Notes: generated by a model from the sequence alone, not told the origin. 64,000 nt of DNA from Lederbergia sp. NSJ-179 (GCF_022867885.1 NZ_JALIFP010000001.1:124001-188000), one strand, 5' to 3'; counted from the first letter of the stretch, positions 46,859 through 55,272 are shown. A program made the numbers and translations.

Positions 46859-47509
46859 ATGTTAAATAAACAACAAATACGTTTTTGCTTGGATGAGATG
46901 GGAAAGATGTTTCCTCATGCCCATTGTGAACTTACTCATTCAAACCCTTTTGAACTCATTATTGCCGTTTCCTTATCCGCACAATGTACAGATGCATTGG
47001 TCAATCGAGTGACAGAACAGTTATTCAAAAAATATAAAAGGCCAGAAGATTATTTAGCTGTTCCTTTGGAAGAACTGCAAGAGGATATTCGTTCGATTGG
47101 TTTATTCCGAAATAAAGCGAAAAATATCCAAAAGCTATGTCAAATGCTGCTGGATGAGTATGGTGGAGAAGTGCCCACTACTCGCGATGAATTGATTAAA
47201 TTACCTGGCGTCGGCAGGAAAACAGCGAATGTGGTTTTATCCGTTGCGTTCGGAATTCCAGCGATTGCCGTTGATACGCATGTAGAAAGGGTGAGTAAGC
47301 GCCTTGCTTTTTGCCGCTGGAAGGATAATGTGTTGGAAGTGGAAAAAACATTAATGCGTAAAGTGCCGGAGAACGAGTGGTCGATCACTCATCATCGCAT
47401 GATCTTCTTTGGTCGCTATCATTGTAAATCACAAAACCCGCAATGCCCCATTTGTCCACTGAACGAAATTTGCAGAGAGGGAAAAAAGCGATTAAGAAAA
47501 AGGGTTTGA
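46859..47509 (+). CDS. nth: Endonuclease III
   Basis: A 216-residue DNA glycosylase/AP lyase removing oxidised pyrimidines. The helix-hairpin-helix LPGVGRKTANVV carries the catalytic lysine, VDTHVERV the catalytic Asp, and the 4Fe-4S loop is C-x6-C-x2-C-x5-C near residues 186-202. AGGTG precedes ATG 46859. The ypoC gene that follows in B. subtilis is missing. Confidence 0.96.
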   Translation: MLNKQQIRFCLDEMGKMFPHAHCELTHSNPFELIIAVSLSAQCTDALVNRVTEQLFKKYKRPEDYLAVPLEELQEDIRSIGLFRNKAKNIQKLCQMLLDEYGGEVPTTRDELIKLPGVGRKTANVVLSVAFGIPAIAVDTHVERVSKRLAFCRWKDNVLEVEKTLMRKVPENEWSITHHRMIFFGRYHCKSQNPQCPICPLNEICREGKKRLRKRV

Positions 47510-47518
47510 ATCTTATAA

Positions 47519-47571
47519 AAAGTGCCAGTCATCTTTTCCGTATAGGGGGAGATGACTGGCACTTTGTCTTT
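47519..47571 (+). terminator. Terminator after dnaD-nth
   Basis: A 16-base perfect stem AAAGTGCCAGTCATCT with AGATGACTGGCACTTT, followed by GTCTTT. Confidence 0.88.
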
Positions 47572-47587
47572 AGATAGTTTCGTTTGT

Positions 47588-47725
47588 TGTTCAATAGGAT
47601 TTAGCTCTAGGTACCATTGGCTCGAGGCCAAATGTTCTGAGCTAATGAAAGGCAAAGCATGCCTTCCTTTTTCTCAGAACATTTGCTTGTGGACGATTAG
47701 GACGATTATGGACGCCTTGCGTTTT
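47588..47725. repeat. Repeat R2, copy 4
   Basis: Shares with the 37216 copy the block CTGAGCTAATGAAAGGCAAA, a hairpin whose bases differ in both arms, and CTCAGAACATTTGCTTGT; ends CGCCTTGCGTTTTTC. It separates nth from the convergent ponA. Confidence 0.65.
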
Positions 47726-47733
47726 TCATAATA

Positions 47734-50445
47734 TTATGGTGCTAGTGAAGCATCTTCTTCAGGGGGTGTTTCATTATCAGGCGGCTGTTCATTTGAAACA
47801 CCCTCATCTTTATGTTCTTCATCTGGTTGATTCTGATCCTTATCCTTATCCTTATCCTTATCCTTATCCTTATCCTTATCCTTATTGTCATTGGCTGGAT
47901 CTTCATTATCTTTATTATTATCCTGATCCTCTGGCTTATTCCCATTGTCTTCGTTGTGATCTTTCTTTTGTTCGTCCTCCTTTTTATTGCCTTTGTCTTC
48001 TTCCCCCTGGTCTGGATCCTCTTGTTCATTATCCGGTGGGGTGACCTCTTCGTCCTCCTTCTTCTCTTCGTCCTCTTGTTTAGGAACGGTGACACTAGCC
48101 GTACCGGCAGAACTCGTTTGACCGGCAACTGTTGCTACAATTTCTATCGTATAGGTCACGCCAGGATCTACATTCTGCAGGACATATTTTTGGTCCTTCA
48201 TCTTTCCAATTGATGTTTTATTTCCGTCATTTGTTTTAAGCGAAACAGCAAATTCCAGCTCTTTATTGCCGAGATCTGGGTGTTTCCAAGTAAACTCAAT
48301 TTGATTGGAATCCTCAAGATATTTTCCATTGACAGAAGGTGTGTCCAGTTTATCAAAGCTGGTGGACGTTTCTTTTGGTTCTGTTCCAGCTACAAAGTAT
48401 TCATAGACAATTTGACTTTCTGGTGTGTATTTACTTGGTTTCTTCGCTGGATTGGAGCCTTTTTCAACGGCTGCCTTGATAACGCTCTTGGGCATCTTGA
48501 AATCAGGAGTGTCAATCCCTTCTGATACATGAGCCATTAAGTTTTTATATAGCTCTTTCGCAATTAGTTGATCACTTCCGGCCCGTAAAGGTTTTTTGCG
48601 ATTTTCATATCCCGTCCATACAGCAATTGTATAGTTGGTTGTGTACCCCGCAAACCAAGCATCAGGGACATCCCCATCCCCTTCTTTCAGACCGTATTCT
48701 TTCATTTCTTTTGCGCTGTAATTGGTTGTACCGGTTTTACCGGCTGCAGGAAGACCTGGAATAATTGCACCAGCACCTGTTGCACCAGCTTTACTGGAGA
48801 TAACATCTTTCAGCATACTCGTTATCATAAATGCCGTTGAATCTTTCATGGCCAGTTGAGGGGAAACTTTATTGACGATTTCTGTTTCCTTATCCTTCAG
48901 AATAATTTTCTTCACGGTATGTGGTTTGTTATACATGCCGTTATTTCCAAAGGTTGCATAGGCTCCCGCAAGTTTTAATGGAGAAATATCTCCAATGGCC
49001 CCGATCGCGGCTGATTCATTGTCAATTTTGTCATATTCCAATCCAACTTTGGATGCAAAATCGCGGACTTTATCATTTCCGACTGCTTGAAAGGCCTTAA
49101 GAGCTGGGATATTTCGTGATTTATATAGGGCTTCACGAATGGACATTTGGCCTTCGTACTTGTTATTCCAATTTCCAATCGGTTCGCCAGTATTATATTG
49201 ATAAGGTTCGTCAACGATTTGCTCGTAAGTAGACCAATTTAAATATTCAATCGCAGGACCATAATCAAAGATTGGTTTAATCGTTGATCCCGTTTGGCGC
49301 TCTTTCAGTGTCGTCGCAAAATTTCTCCCACGTTTTACCTTTTTATAACGGTTCCCACCAATTGCACGAATTTCCCCTGTTTTTGTATCTTGAAGGACAA
49401 GACCAGCTTGCATGTCCTCATCCGGGAACTCGACATCTTCATTGTCAAAAAACAATTTTTCTGTATATTCCTGTGCATCCGGATCAAGGGTTGTATGGAT
49501 CGTCAAACCGTCTGCATATACATTATAATCCCCCATTTCCTCCACTTCACGAATCACCTGATCAACAAATGAGTCATACTTATAAGGAGGTCCTTGATTT
49601 TCATCCTCTGGAATCAAGGTATCTGTAACAGATTTTTTCTGGGCGGCTTCCATTTCTTTCTTACTAATTTTTCCATGTTGATACATTAAAGACAAGACAA
49701 CATTTTTTCTTTTATCTGCTTGATCAGGATGATCGTAGGGCTCATAGCGATTTGGAGATTGGGGGAGACCAGCTAATAAGGCCAGCTCCTGCAATTCCAA
49801 ATCGTCTAATTTTTTACCAAAATAATATTCAGCGGCAGTGGCAATTCCGTGAACGCCCTTGCCATAATAAATTTTGTTCACATAAATTTCAAAAATTTGT
49901 TCTTTCGAATATTCCTTTTCCAATTTCATTGCTAACCATGCTTCCTGTGCCTTTCTCTTTAAGGTTTTATCTTCAGAAAGAAAAGATAATTTAACGACCT
50001 GTTGGGTGAGGGTAGAAGCACCTTCGGACCCAAAACCCCGAGTAATATTGGCTAAAACAGCTCCAGCAAGTCTTCTTAAATCAATTCCGCCATGTTTAAA
50101 GAAGCGAACATCTTCTGTAGCCAAGACGGCATCTCTTACCTCAGTAGGAATCTTGTCATACTCGACATAATCGCGATTTTCTGTACCAACGGTGGCAAAC
50201 ACGTCGCCATTTATATCAACTAAATCGGATGCAACAGGGTCAATTAAAAGCACATCATCTACGGGAGGGGCATCTTTTGCATAAATGGCAAATGTTGTAC
50301 CTCCAGCAATAACACCAATAATGCCAAGGATTAAAATGGTTAAGAATAGAGTTTTAAAGATTTTTTTTGCTCGTTTAGGTTGTTTCTTTTTATTTAAAGG
50401 TTGTTTCTTTCTGCGTTCAACTCGGCTTTGATAATTTTCTGCCAT
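47734..50445 (-). CDS. ponA: Class A penicillin-binding protein 1 (PBP1A/1B)
   Basis: A 903-residue bifunctional cell-wall synthase. A basic cytoplasmic tail and one membrane anchor (residues about 31-55) precede the GT51 glycosyltransferase (catalytic Glu111 in ATEDVRFFKHGG; GASTLTQQ) and the transpeptidase (Ser near 387 in TGSTIKP, SRN, KTGTT near 570). A fibronectin-III-like domain (about 690-790) and an acidic Lys/Asp/Glu/Asn/Pro-rich tail end the protein; the tail includes an eight-fold Lys-Asp dipeptide encoded by a hexamer array. It follows recU by 27 bases. Confidence 0.96.
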   Translation of the reverse strand: MAENYQSRVERRKKQPLNKKKQPKRAKKIFKTLFLTILILGIIGVIAGGTTFAIYAKDAPPVDDVLLIDPVASDLVDINGDVFATVGTENRDYVEYDKIPTEVRDAVLATEDVRFFKHGGIDLRRLAGAVLANITRGFGSEGASTLTQQVVKLSFLSEDKTLKRKAQEAWLAMKLEKEYSKEQIFEIYVNKIYYGKGVHGIATAAEYYFGKKLDDLELQELALLAGLPQSPNRYEPYDHPDQADKRKNVVLSLMYQHGKISKKEMEAAQKKSVTDTLIPEDENQGPPYKYDSFVDQVIREVEEMGDYNVYADGLTIHTTLDPDAQEYTEKLFFDNEDVEFPDEDMQAGLVLQDTKTGEIRAIGGNRYKKVKRGRNFATTLKERQTGSTIKPIFDYGPAIEYLNWSTYEQIVDEPYQYNTGEPIGNWNNKYEGQMSIREALYKSRNIPALKAFQAVGNDKVRDFASKVGLEYDKIDNESAAIGAIGDISPLKLAGAYATFGNNGMYNKPHTVKKIILKDKETEIVNKVSPQLAMKDSTAFMITSMLKDVISSKAGATGAGAIIPGLPAAGKTGTTNYSAKEMKEYGLKEGDGDVPDAWFAGYTTNYTIAVWTGYENRKKPLRAGSDQLIAKELYKNLMAHVSEGIDTPDFKMPKSVIKAAVEKGSNPAKKPSKYTPESQIVYEYFVAGTEPKETSTSFDKLDTPSVNGKYLEDSNQIEFTWKHPDLGNKELEFAVSLKTNDGNKTSIGKMKDQKYVLQNVDPGVTYTIEIVATVAGQTSSAGTASVTVPKQEDEEKKEDEEVTPPDNEQEDPDQGEEDKGNKKEDEQKKDHNEDNGNKPEDQDNNKDNEDPANDNKDKDKDKDKDKDKDKDQNQPDEEHKDEGVSNEQPPDNETPPEEDASLAP
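47838..47885. repeat. Hexamer microsatellite (CCTTAT)8 inside ponA
   Basis: Eight perfect CCTTAT units in a row. On the coding strand they encode alternating Lys-Asp in the extracellular tail of PBP1. As the unit is six bases long, slippage would change tail length in frame. Confidence 0.9.
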
Positions 50446-50472
50446 ATTGGAGTTTCCTCACTTTCAAAAATG

Positions 50473-51084
50473 TTAAAGAAGGTTAAGCTCTTGGATTTTT
50501 CGGATATAGTCAATTCTTGGATGCAATCCATAAGGAATCGGAAATCCGTGTTGAATGATTTCCTCCTTCTTGATTGATTTTCTTCCTCCTTCAATCATTC
50601 GTTCCCAATAATGGAATAAAACCTTCCCTTCGAGAAGAAAAATTTCATCTGTTCTGGCAAACCGTAAAATAACAAATGTGATCCCATTTTGTTCAACAAT
50701 CTTTTTCATATGCTCGATTTGATGCTCATGAAAGTTTTTCAATGGAAAAGAGGTGGTACTCTTTGTCTCTTTTGCCTCGAAATCAATATATTTGCCATTG
50801 CACACCCCATTATAATCTGTTGTGGATGCTTGACGAAAATAGGCTTCTTTAATGACGGCTGTGCTTCTAGATTGATAATCTACGTTGACAATTTGGATGG
50901 GAGTCGGTTTTTTATGAATGACGGCAATATTATGGATTCGATAGTATTTATTCGTTTCATTCAGATCCTCCTCTAATGTCATTCCTCTATTACTATAAGA
51001 ACTTTTAGTCGGTAATTGTTTTTTTACATTTTCAGTGCTACATTTCTCATGATATTTTCTTCCGTTTGGATAATGAAAAACCAT
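50473..51084 (-). CDS. recU: Holliday junction resolvase RecU
   Basis: A 203-residue nuclease that resolves recombination intermediates and modulates RecA. Family blocks are intact: [15 protein letters not shown] (residues about 31-45), STTDYNGV and the catalytic FEAKETK near residue 102. ATG 51084 has GAGGTG upstream. The recU-ponA pair is conserved in Firmicutes. Confidence 0.95.
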   Translation of the reverse strand: MVFHYPNGRKYHEKCSTENVKKQLPTKSSYSNRGMTLEEDLNETNKYYRIHNIAVIHKKPTPIQIVNVDYQSRSTAVIKEAYFRQASTTDYNGVCNGKYIDFEAKETKSTTSFPLKNFHEHQIEHMKKIVEQNGITFVILRFARTDEIFLLEGKVLFHYWERMIEGGRKSIKKEEIIQHGFPIPYGLHPRIDYIRKIQELNLL

Positions 51085-51268
51085 TGATTGACACCTCTCT
51101 GTTCATTATATCATAGCTCTCCATATAGGAAGAATCTTACATATGGGAGTATAGCTTTTTTTTCGTCTTTTGTATATACGTTTGAAACTTAAAAAAGATA
51201 CATGAAGTTCGGTTAAATGGACAGGTTAAAAAAGAAACATAAAATGTAAACAAGAAAGGATGAAAAAT

Positions 51269-51376
51269 ATGGCTAAAAACAAACAAAATGAAGATAAGAA
51301 GAGAATAAAAGATCAACCCAAAAAAGCGGGGGAGGGTAATCCAAAATTGAATGGACCCAATCGACCCTCAACCTGA
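51269..51376 (+). CDS. sspM: Small acid-soluble spore protein SspM
   Basis: A 35-residue, very basic and hydrophilic peptide, too short for most gene callers. The end LNGPNRPST and the PKKAG segment match SspM of B. subtilis (34 residues, same GPNRPST end), a minor forespore protein. AAAGGATG precedes ATG 51269. The location next to recU-ponA agrees with B. subtilis. I could not identify a clear SigG promoter upstream. Confidence 0.85.
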   Translation: MAKNKQNEDKKRIKDQPKKAGEGNPKLNGPNRPST

Positions 51377-51524
51377 ATTGTTCTATCAATTGTCGAAAAA
51401 TAGATAAAATGATATAGAATCCACTTTGTTTGACGAATCCATTCTAGTTTTGTCAACCGGGCAGGAGAAGTTAAAAAGACGGTGAAGTACTTTAAGCAAA
51501 AGGGTGAGAGGTGGAGGAAGCAAT

Positions 51525-51728
51525 ATGACGAAGCAAGAATTGTTAAGCCGGTTGGAGGCTATCCAAATGCAAATGAATGAAGTAGAACAAATGATCAAAG
51601 AAAAATCAATGTTGTCTGAAGAGAGAATCATCAATAGGAGTCATTTTGTAGGAGGAAATAAGCAAAAACAAACGATGATCAAACTGGATAATGAAAAGCT
51701 GGATCCGGATTTAGCGATCGCGAAATAA
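51525..51728 (+). CDS. Small hypothetical coiled-coil protein
   Basis: A 67-residue soluble protein that I do not recognise. Residues 3-35 are predicted helical and rich in Leu/Met/Glu (LLSRLEAIQMQMNEVEQM), the rest polar and ending LDPDLAIAK. The start is ATG 51525, seven bases after TGGAGG; an in-frame start at 51504 lies before that site. It lies in the small-gene cluster between sspM and yppE, where B. subtilis has yppD-like genes, but I cannot confirm that it is one. Confidence 0.65.
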   Translation: MTKQELLSRLEAIQMQMNEVEQMIKEKSMLSEERIINRSHFVGGNKQKQTMIKLDNEKLDPDLAIAK

Positions 51729-51792
51729 TCAAATTGGTTTTTGTACGGAACTATTAGAATTCGTTTGTTTGCTTCAATACTTTAATAGCAGT

Positions 51793-51835
51793 AAAATGAA
51801 AAAGTAGCCATGTATATTAGCTACTTTTTCATTTT
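51793..51835 (+). terminator. Terminator before yppE
   Basis: A 16-base stem, AAAATGAAAAAGTAGC with GCTACTTTTTCATTTT, ending in its own T-rich arm. Confidence 0.75.
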
Positions 51836-51862
51836 ATATGAAATAGAAAGCGATCGGTGAAA

Positions 51863-52225
51863 ATGGATAACAATACATTAATCGATTTAACCAGAAAATT
51901 ATATACATATAACAAAGAAGCACATGAGACATATCTTCGCTGTAGAGAAAGTGGACAAAAAGGTGATTTTTTTCAAGAGGTGAAACCTTTTGCTGATCAA
52001 GTGAAGATCTGCTGTGATGAATGGGAACCACTGGCAGTGGATTGGTCATTAAAAGTGAAACCTAAAAATCTCCACCCTATGCAGATTCGAAATACGGCTG
52101 AAAATATTCAAATGGTTTCCATCCGTGCTTTTTTCCCTGAATCAAGCTTAAAGCGATTTATTAGCCATATTCAATCGATAGATTTCATTTTACAAAGAAT
52201 GCTAGAGGAATTAGATGAAGAGTAG
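51863..52225 (+). CDS. yppE: YppE (DUF1798) protein
   Basis: A 120-residue, predicted all-helical cytoplasmic protein of the DUF1798 family, function unknown. Conserved segments are FADQVKICCDEWEPL and HPMQIRNTAENIQ. ATG 51863 is preferred; the GTG at 51857 serves better as part of the GGTG ribosome site. Followed by yppG. Confidence 0.82.
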   Translation: MDNNTLIDLTRKLYTYNKEAHETYLRCRESGQKGDFFQEVKPFADQVKICCDEWEPLAVDWSLKVKPKNLHPMQIRNTAENIQMVSIRAFFPESSLKRFISHIQSIDFILQRMLEELDEE

Positions 52226-52275
52226 CACCATTCCACGTGACTGGGCATAAGGTGTAGGGAAGAAGGAGGGATAAC

Positions 52276-52728
52276 ATGCTGCCTTATCCACAACGATATT
52301 ATAGAGATCCTTATCCTTACGGAAACCCTTATGCTCCGAATCTGCATCCCTCAAATTACCATCCAGGAGTTCAGTACGGCATGAATATACCTTTTGGAGT
52401 ACCAGGGGGATCGCCTTATCCTAATCAGTCACAACCGTATATACCACTAAATCAACATAAAAGTTCCGGATATTTGTTCCAGAATCCTTTACAGCCTGAA
52501 GAGGAGTATCCGTATAATACTCATCCAAGTCAATATCCAAAGACTCATTCACCAATCAATCAACCCAAACCAACGACAGGACCGTTTCATTCATTGCTTC
52601 AATCCTTTAAGTCTCAAGATGGATCTTATGATTTTAATAAGATGGTGAATACAGCTGGGCAGCTTGTGAATGCCATTAATCAAGTTTCTGGAATGGCAAA
52701 AGGAATCGGAGGAATTTTCAAAGTTTAA
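52276..52728 (+). CDS. yppG: YppG-like spore coat protein
   Basis: A 150-residue protein. The first 100 residues are rich in Pro, Tyr, Asn, His and Gln (low complexity, as in many coat proteins); the last 40 form the conserved YppG end FNKMVNTAGQLVNAINQ with KGIGGIFK. The strong ribosome site AAGGAGGG precedes ATG 52276. A role in the coat is inferred from composition and family. Confidence 0.8.
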   Translation: MLPYPQRYYRDPYPYGNPYAPNLHPSNYHPGVQYGMNIPFGVPGGSPYPNQSQPYIPLNQHKSSGYLFQNPLQPEEEYPYNTHPSQYPKTHSPINQPKPTTGPFHSLLQSFKSQDGSYDFNKMVNTAGQLVNAINQVSGMAKGIGGIFKV

Positions 52729-52731
52729 AGA

Positions 52732-52765
52732 GGAATCGAATGTATCCCTTCGATTCCCTTTTTAT
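52732..52765 (+). terminator. Terminator after yppG
   Basis: GGAATCGAA pairs with TTCGATTCC, then CTTTTTA. Confidence 0.82.
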
Positions 52766-52859
52766 GATTTCGAAAAAACAATAAAAGAGATTAGGCCCAG
52801 TACCTAACCTCCAATGGAAGCCATTCATCCAATTACCGAAGAAGCCACCTCAGCTTTGC

Positions 52860-53324
52860 TCATTCAATCGATAATCTTCTCCCTTTTTCTTTTGGAATTT
52901 TAATACTTAGAATACCATCTTTATATTGAGCAACGGCTTTATGCTGAATAATGGGTTTTGAAAGTGGGATTGTTCTTGTGGATTTGTTCCAAATTCCTTT
53001 TTTATGAAAGACCTGATTTTTTGTATCTTCCTTTGAATGAGTTTCTTGTTGTTTAACAGAAATAGTCACATATTGTGGTAAAATTTCTAATTCAATCTGA
53101 TCTTTTTTCACACCTGGTAGTTGTGCCTTAATCTTGTATTCCTTTTCAGTTTCGGTAAAATCAACTGGAAAACCTCCAAATGGCTTCGCTTGTGTAAAAA
53201 AATCATCCATACTCTGCAAAAGTCCTTGGCTAGGTGAGTCTGTAAATAATCGATCCATCGCACGTACGAAACGATTAAACGGTTCACTAAAATGGTCCAT
53301 ATTATGTTGAGGCTTTTCCGCCAA
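52860..53324 (-). CDS. Hsp20/alpha-crystallin family small heat-shock-like protein
   Basis: A 154-residue protein with an alpha-crystallin domain (residues about 50-145: VDFTETEKEYKIKAQLPGVKKD-type start, written here as VDFTETEKEY and LPGVKKD) ending in the G-I-L-S-I-K-I-P motif. The start is taken as TTG 53324, seven bases after GGGAGGTG on the minus strand; an upstream ATG at 53384 lacks a ribosome site. Relatives in B. subtilis include the coat proteins CotM and CotP, and the neighbouring genes are coat genes, so a coat role is possible. Confidence 0.85.
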   Translation of the reverse strand: MAEKPQHNMDHFSEPFNRFVRAMDRLFTDSPSQGLLQSMDDFFTQAKPFGGFPVDFTETEKEYKIKAQLPGVKKDQIELEILPQYVTISVKQQETHSKEDTKNQVFHKKGIWNKSTRTIPLSKPIIQHKAVAQYKDGILSIKIPKEKGRRLSIE

Positions 53325-53403
53325 TTTTTTACACCTCCCATCTAGTCTGTTGTAGTGTATGAAAAAATAATGTAAAGAGTTCATATTTTAAAACATGTTT
53401 GTG

Positions 53404-53454
53404 CCCCGACCAATAGTGGGGAAATAACGATACGGAAATGCTTTGATCATTTCC
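53404..53454. other. Two unassigned hairpins upstream of the Hsp20 gene
   Basis: CCCC-N10-GGGG (53404-53421) and GGAAATG-CTTTGAT-CATTTCC (53434-53454) lie in the divergent region between the Hsp20 gene and cotD. Neither has a T-run, and they do not match the HrcA operator CIRCE. Possible operators or leader structures. Confidence 0.45.
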
Positions 53455-53599
53455 CGGGCAAGCGCAGATTTCGACTAAACGGATAAATTTTTTGACTTTT
53501 TATAAACGTTTGTAGAATAAAAGTACTATTTTTGCCATATTTTATTTATTTGCAAAATAAGCAAGCAAAGATTCCTTGAAATATGGGTTTTCTGATTAG

Positions 53600-53628
53600 T
53601 ACATGTATCAGCTAATCATCATAGTTTA
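53600..53628 (+). promoter_or_regulatory. SigK-type promoter candidate for cotD
   Basis: TACA at 53600-53603 and CATAGTTTA at 53620-53628 fit the SigK pattern (-35 AC, -10 CATAnnnTA) with 16 bases between, 38 bases before cotD. cotD is SigK-dependent in B. subtilis. Confidence 0.55.
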
Positions 53629-53666
53629 TTAATGAATAGAGAACATGACTAGAAAGGAGCATATGT

Positions 53667-53954
53667 ATGTATAATCATTGCTGCAACAAAGTTTTACCTG
53701 CTGTTGTTCATCCCACAAAATGCTGTGTAAAACATACTTGTCAAAACTATATCGTTCCTGAAATCCATCCTTCTCATACCACAACAGTGAATCATGAGAA
53801 TTTTGTGCATCAACATTATTTTCCGCATACTGAATCAGTTGTAAATGAGGTAACGAACCAACAAGTTGTCATGCCAGGACCTGGACCAGGCGGCCCCGGT
53901 TATGGGCCTAGACCGCGCCCAGGATTTGGACCAAGACCAAATTTCCCCTATTAA
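53667..53954 (+). CDS. cotD: Inner spore coat protein CotD
   Basis: A 95-residue Cys/His-rich coat protein. CCNKVLPAVVHPTK and the repeated His-containing segments (HTTTVNHENFVHQHYFPH) are typical of CotD; the last 25 residues are Gly/Pro-rich (GPGPGGPGYGPRP). AAGGAG lies seven bases before ATG 53667. A terminator follows at 53963. Confidence 0.92.
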   Translation: MYNHCCNKVLPAVVHPTKCCVKHTCQNYIVPEIHPSHTTTVNHENFVHQHYFPHTESVVNEVTNQQVVMPGPGPGGPGYGPRPRPGFGPRPNFPY

Positions 53955-53962
53955 TATGATGA

Positions 53963-53991
53963 AACGAGGACATTAGCTCCTCGTTTTTTTG
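53963..53991 (+). terminator. Terminator after cotD
   Basis: AACGAGGA-CATTAGC-TCCTCGTT followed by seven T. Confidence 0.88.
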
Positions 53992-54120
53992 CTGTAAAAA
54001 ATAAGTATTCCAAACAACATCAGAAAAAAATTTAGAGTTTATTTCTTGCAAAATTGACAAAACAGCATTATTTTGAAAGAATAATGATAAGGTAGTGTGA
54101 ATTTTAAGGTGGTGTTTTGG

Positions 54121-54426
54121 ATGTTAGCAGATCGGCTGAAATTAACTGCCAAGGACATTTTGGAAAAAGAATTTAAATCAAAGTTTCGCGGGTATAAACA
54201 AGATGAAGTAGATCAATTTCTAGATTTAATTATCAAGGATTATGAAGCGATGCATCAAATAGTGGAAGAATTGCAACAGGAAAATGTTAGGTTGAAAAAA
54301 CAAGTAGAAGATCAATCACGGCGGCAGCCACCCGTGCAACCAGCTGGAACGACAAATTTCGATATTTTGAAACGTCTTTCCAATTTGGAAAAACATGTTT
54401 TTGGAAGTAAGCTTGACGAACACTAG
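54121..54426 (+). CDS. gpsB: Cell-division and cell-wall regulator GpsB
   Basis: A 101-residue DivIVA-like coiled-coil protein. The N-terminal membrane-binding/DivIVA domain ([19 protein letters not shown], residues about 5-23) is followed by a coiled coil to residue 65 and a C-terminal helix bundle ([16 protein letters not shown]). GpsB brings PBP1 to the septum; its client ponA is encoded 4 kb upstream. ATG 54121 follows AGGTGG. The ypsA gene next to it in B. subtilis is missing. Confidence 0.94.
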   Translation: MLADRLKLTAKDILEKEFKSKFRGYKQDEVDQFLDLIIKDYEAMHQIVEELQQENVRLKKQVEDQSRRQPPVQPAGTTNFDILKRLSNLEKHVFGSKLDEH

Positions 54427-54447
54427 ATCATTTCCCGTTTTTTCCAC

Positions 54448-54476
54448 TTGCAAGTGAATGAAAAAAATTATACAAT
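54448..54476 (+). promoter_or_regulatory. SigA promoter of rnpB
   Basis: TTGCAA (54448-54453), 17 bases, TACAAT (54471-54476), placed so that transcription starts a few bases before the RNase P RNA. Confidence 0.7.
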
Positions 54477-54490
54477 AGTATCTTGGGCGT

Positions 54491-54902
54491 GCTTCATAAC
54501 ATCTGGGTAATTGCTGTTATTTATAGCAGAGGAAAGTCCATGCTCGCACGGTGCTGAGATGCCCGTAGTGATCACGCCTAGCGAAACAATAAGCTAGGGC
54601 AGTTAGGTTTTACTTACTTGACTGACGGCAGGGAAAACACCTACGTTATTTTTTATAATAGGGTGTGACTACCTTTAAAGTGCCACAGTGACGGAGCTTT
54701 GCTGGAAACGGCAAAGGTGGAACGAGGTAAACCCCGTGAGCGAGAAACCCAAATTTTGGTAGGGGAACTTTTTCTGAGGAACTGAACGAAGAAAAAGGCA
54801 AGATCAACTTGCAGATAGATGATTACCACCGGAGTACGAGGTCTGCCTATGACCATTTGTAGTACGATGGTACAGAACATGGCTTATAAGATGTTATGAT
54901 AG
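54491..54902 (+). ncRNA. rnpB: RNase P RNA, Bacillus type B
   Basis: The catalytic RNA that matures tRNA 5' ends. The universally conserved blocks are all present: GAGGAAAGTCC followed by GCTCGCAC near the 5' end, GCCTAGCG, AAGTGCCACAGTGACG, GGTAAACCCC with GAGCGAGAAACCCAAATTT, AGATAGATGATT and the 3' ACATGGCTTA. The closing P1 helix pairs CATAACATCT (about 54495) with AGATGTTATG (about 54890). It sits between gpsB and a terminator, as in other Bacillus. Confidence 0.97.
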
Positions 54903-54905
54903 GCT

Positions 54906-54932
54906 CTCACCTTCAAGTAGGTGAGGGTTTTT
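54906..54932 (+). terminator. Terminator of rnpB
   Basis: CTCACCT-TCAAGT-AGGTGAG followed by GGTTTTTCC. Confidence 0.85.
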
Positions 54933-55012
54933 CCATGTTTACCTTTTTTGACAGCATAAAATCTTACCTGCTGAATATACTGATACATATGAATAGCAGG
55001 GAGTGATAGTTT

Positions 55013-55192
55013 ATGACAGGAAAACTGAAAGAGTTTGAAACGATTTCAAAAGCCATTCAGGCGACTTATCAAGCACTTTATTCGGAAGGGCCGTGTCCAC
55101 AACCAGCAATGGAAAGCTTGAAGGAAGCAGAGGAGAGTCTGAATAAAGCGATTGACTATACATTATCCCATAGACGTATGATAGGAAATTAA
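55013..55192 (+). CDS. Small hypothetical protein (59 residues)
   Basis: A short frame with a good ribosome site (GGGAGTG, nine bases before ATG 55013) and a terminator behind it. The product is acidic to neutral and predicted helical (KEFETISKAIQATYQALY, then a PCPQPAMES turn and LKEAEESLNKAIDYTL), with no membrane segment. I do not recognise it. The helix-turn-helix-like pair suggests a small folded protein. Confidence 0.6.
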   Translation: MTGKLKEFETISKAIQATYQALYSEGPCPQPAMESLKEAEESLNKAIDYTLSHRRMIGN

Positions 55193-55216
55193 GGATGAAG
55201 ATCTGAAAAACTACAT

Positions 55217-55263
55217 AAAGGAGCTGTCCTAGTAAGCTAAGTACTTATAGGACAGCTCCTTTT
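55217..55263. terminator. Bidirectional terminator between the 59-residue gene and aroA
   Basis: A 15-base perfect stem, AAAGGAGCTGTCCTA with TAGGACAGCTCCTTT, with T on the plus side and T (from AAA) on the minus side. Confidence 0.85.
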
Positions 55264-55272
55264 GCTTCTAAT

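Noticed and set aside
47838-47885. Array of identical short units considered as a CRISPR-like locus
   Set aside because: Units are contiguous six-base repeats without spacers, inside a coding gene.
47736-48213. Several long open frames on both strands over the end of ponA, rich in Leu-Ile, Arg-Ile or Pro-Tyr repeats
   Set aside because: They are other-frame readings of the CCTTAT hexamer array and acidic tail; no ribosome sites and no plausible products.
49284-49628. Overlapping plus-strand frames opposite ponA
   Set aside because: Antisense to the conserved transpeptidase region; no family resemblance.
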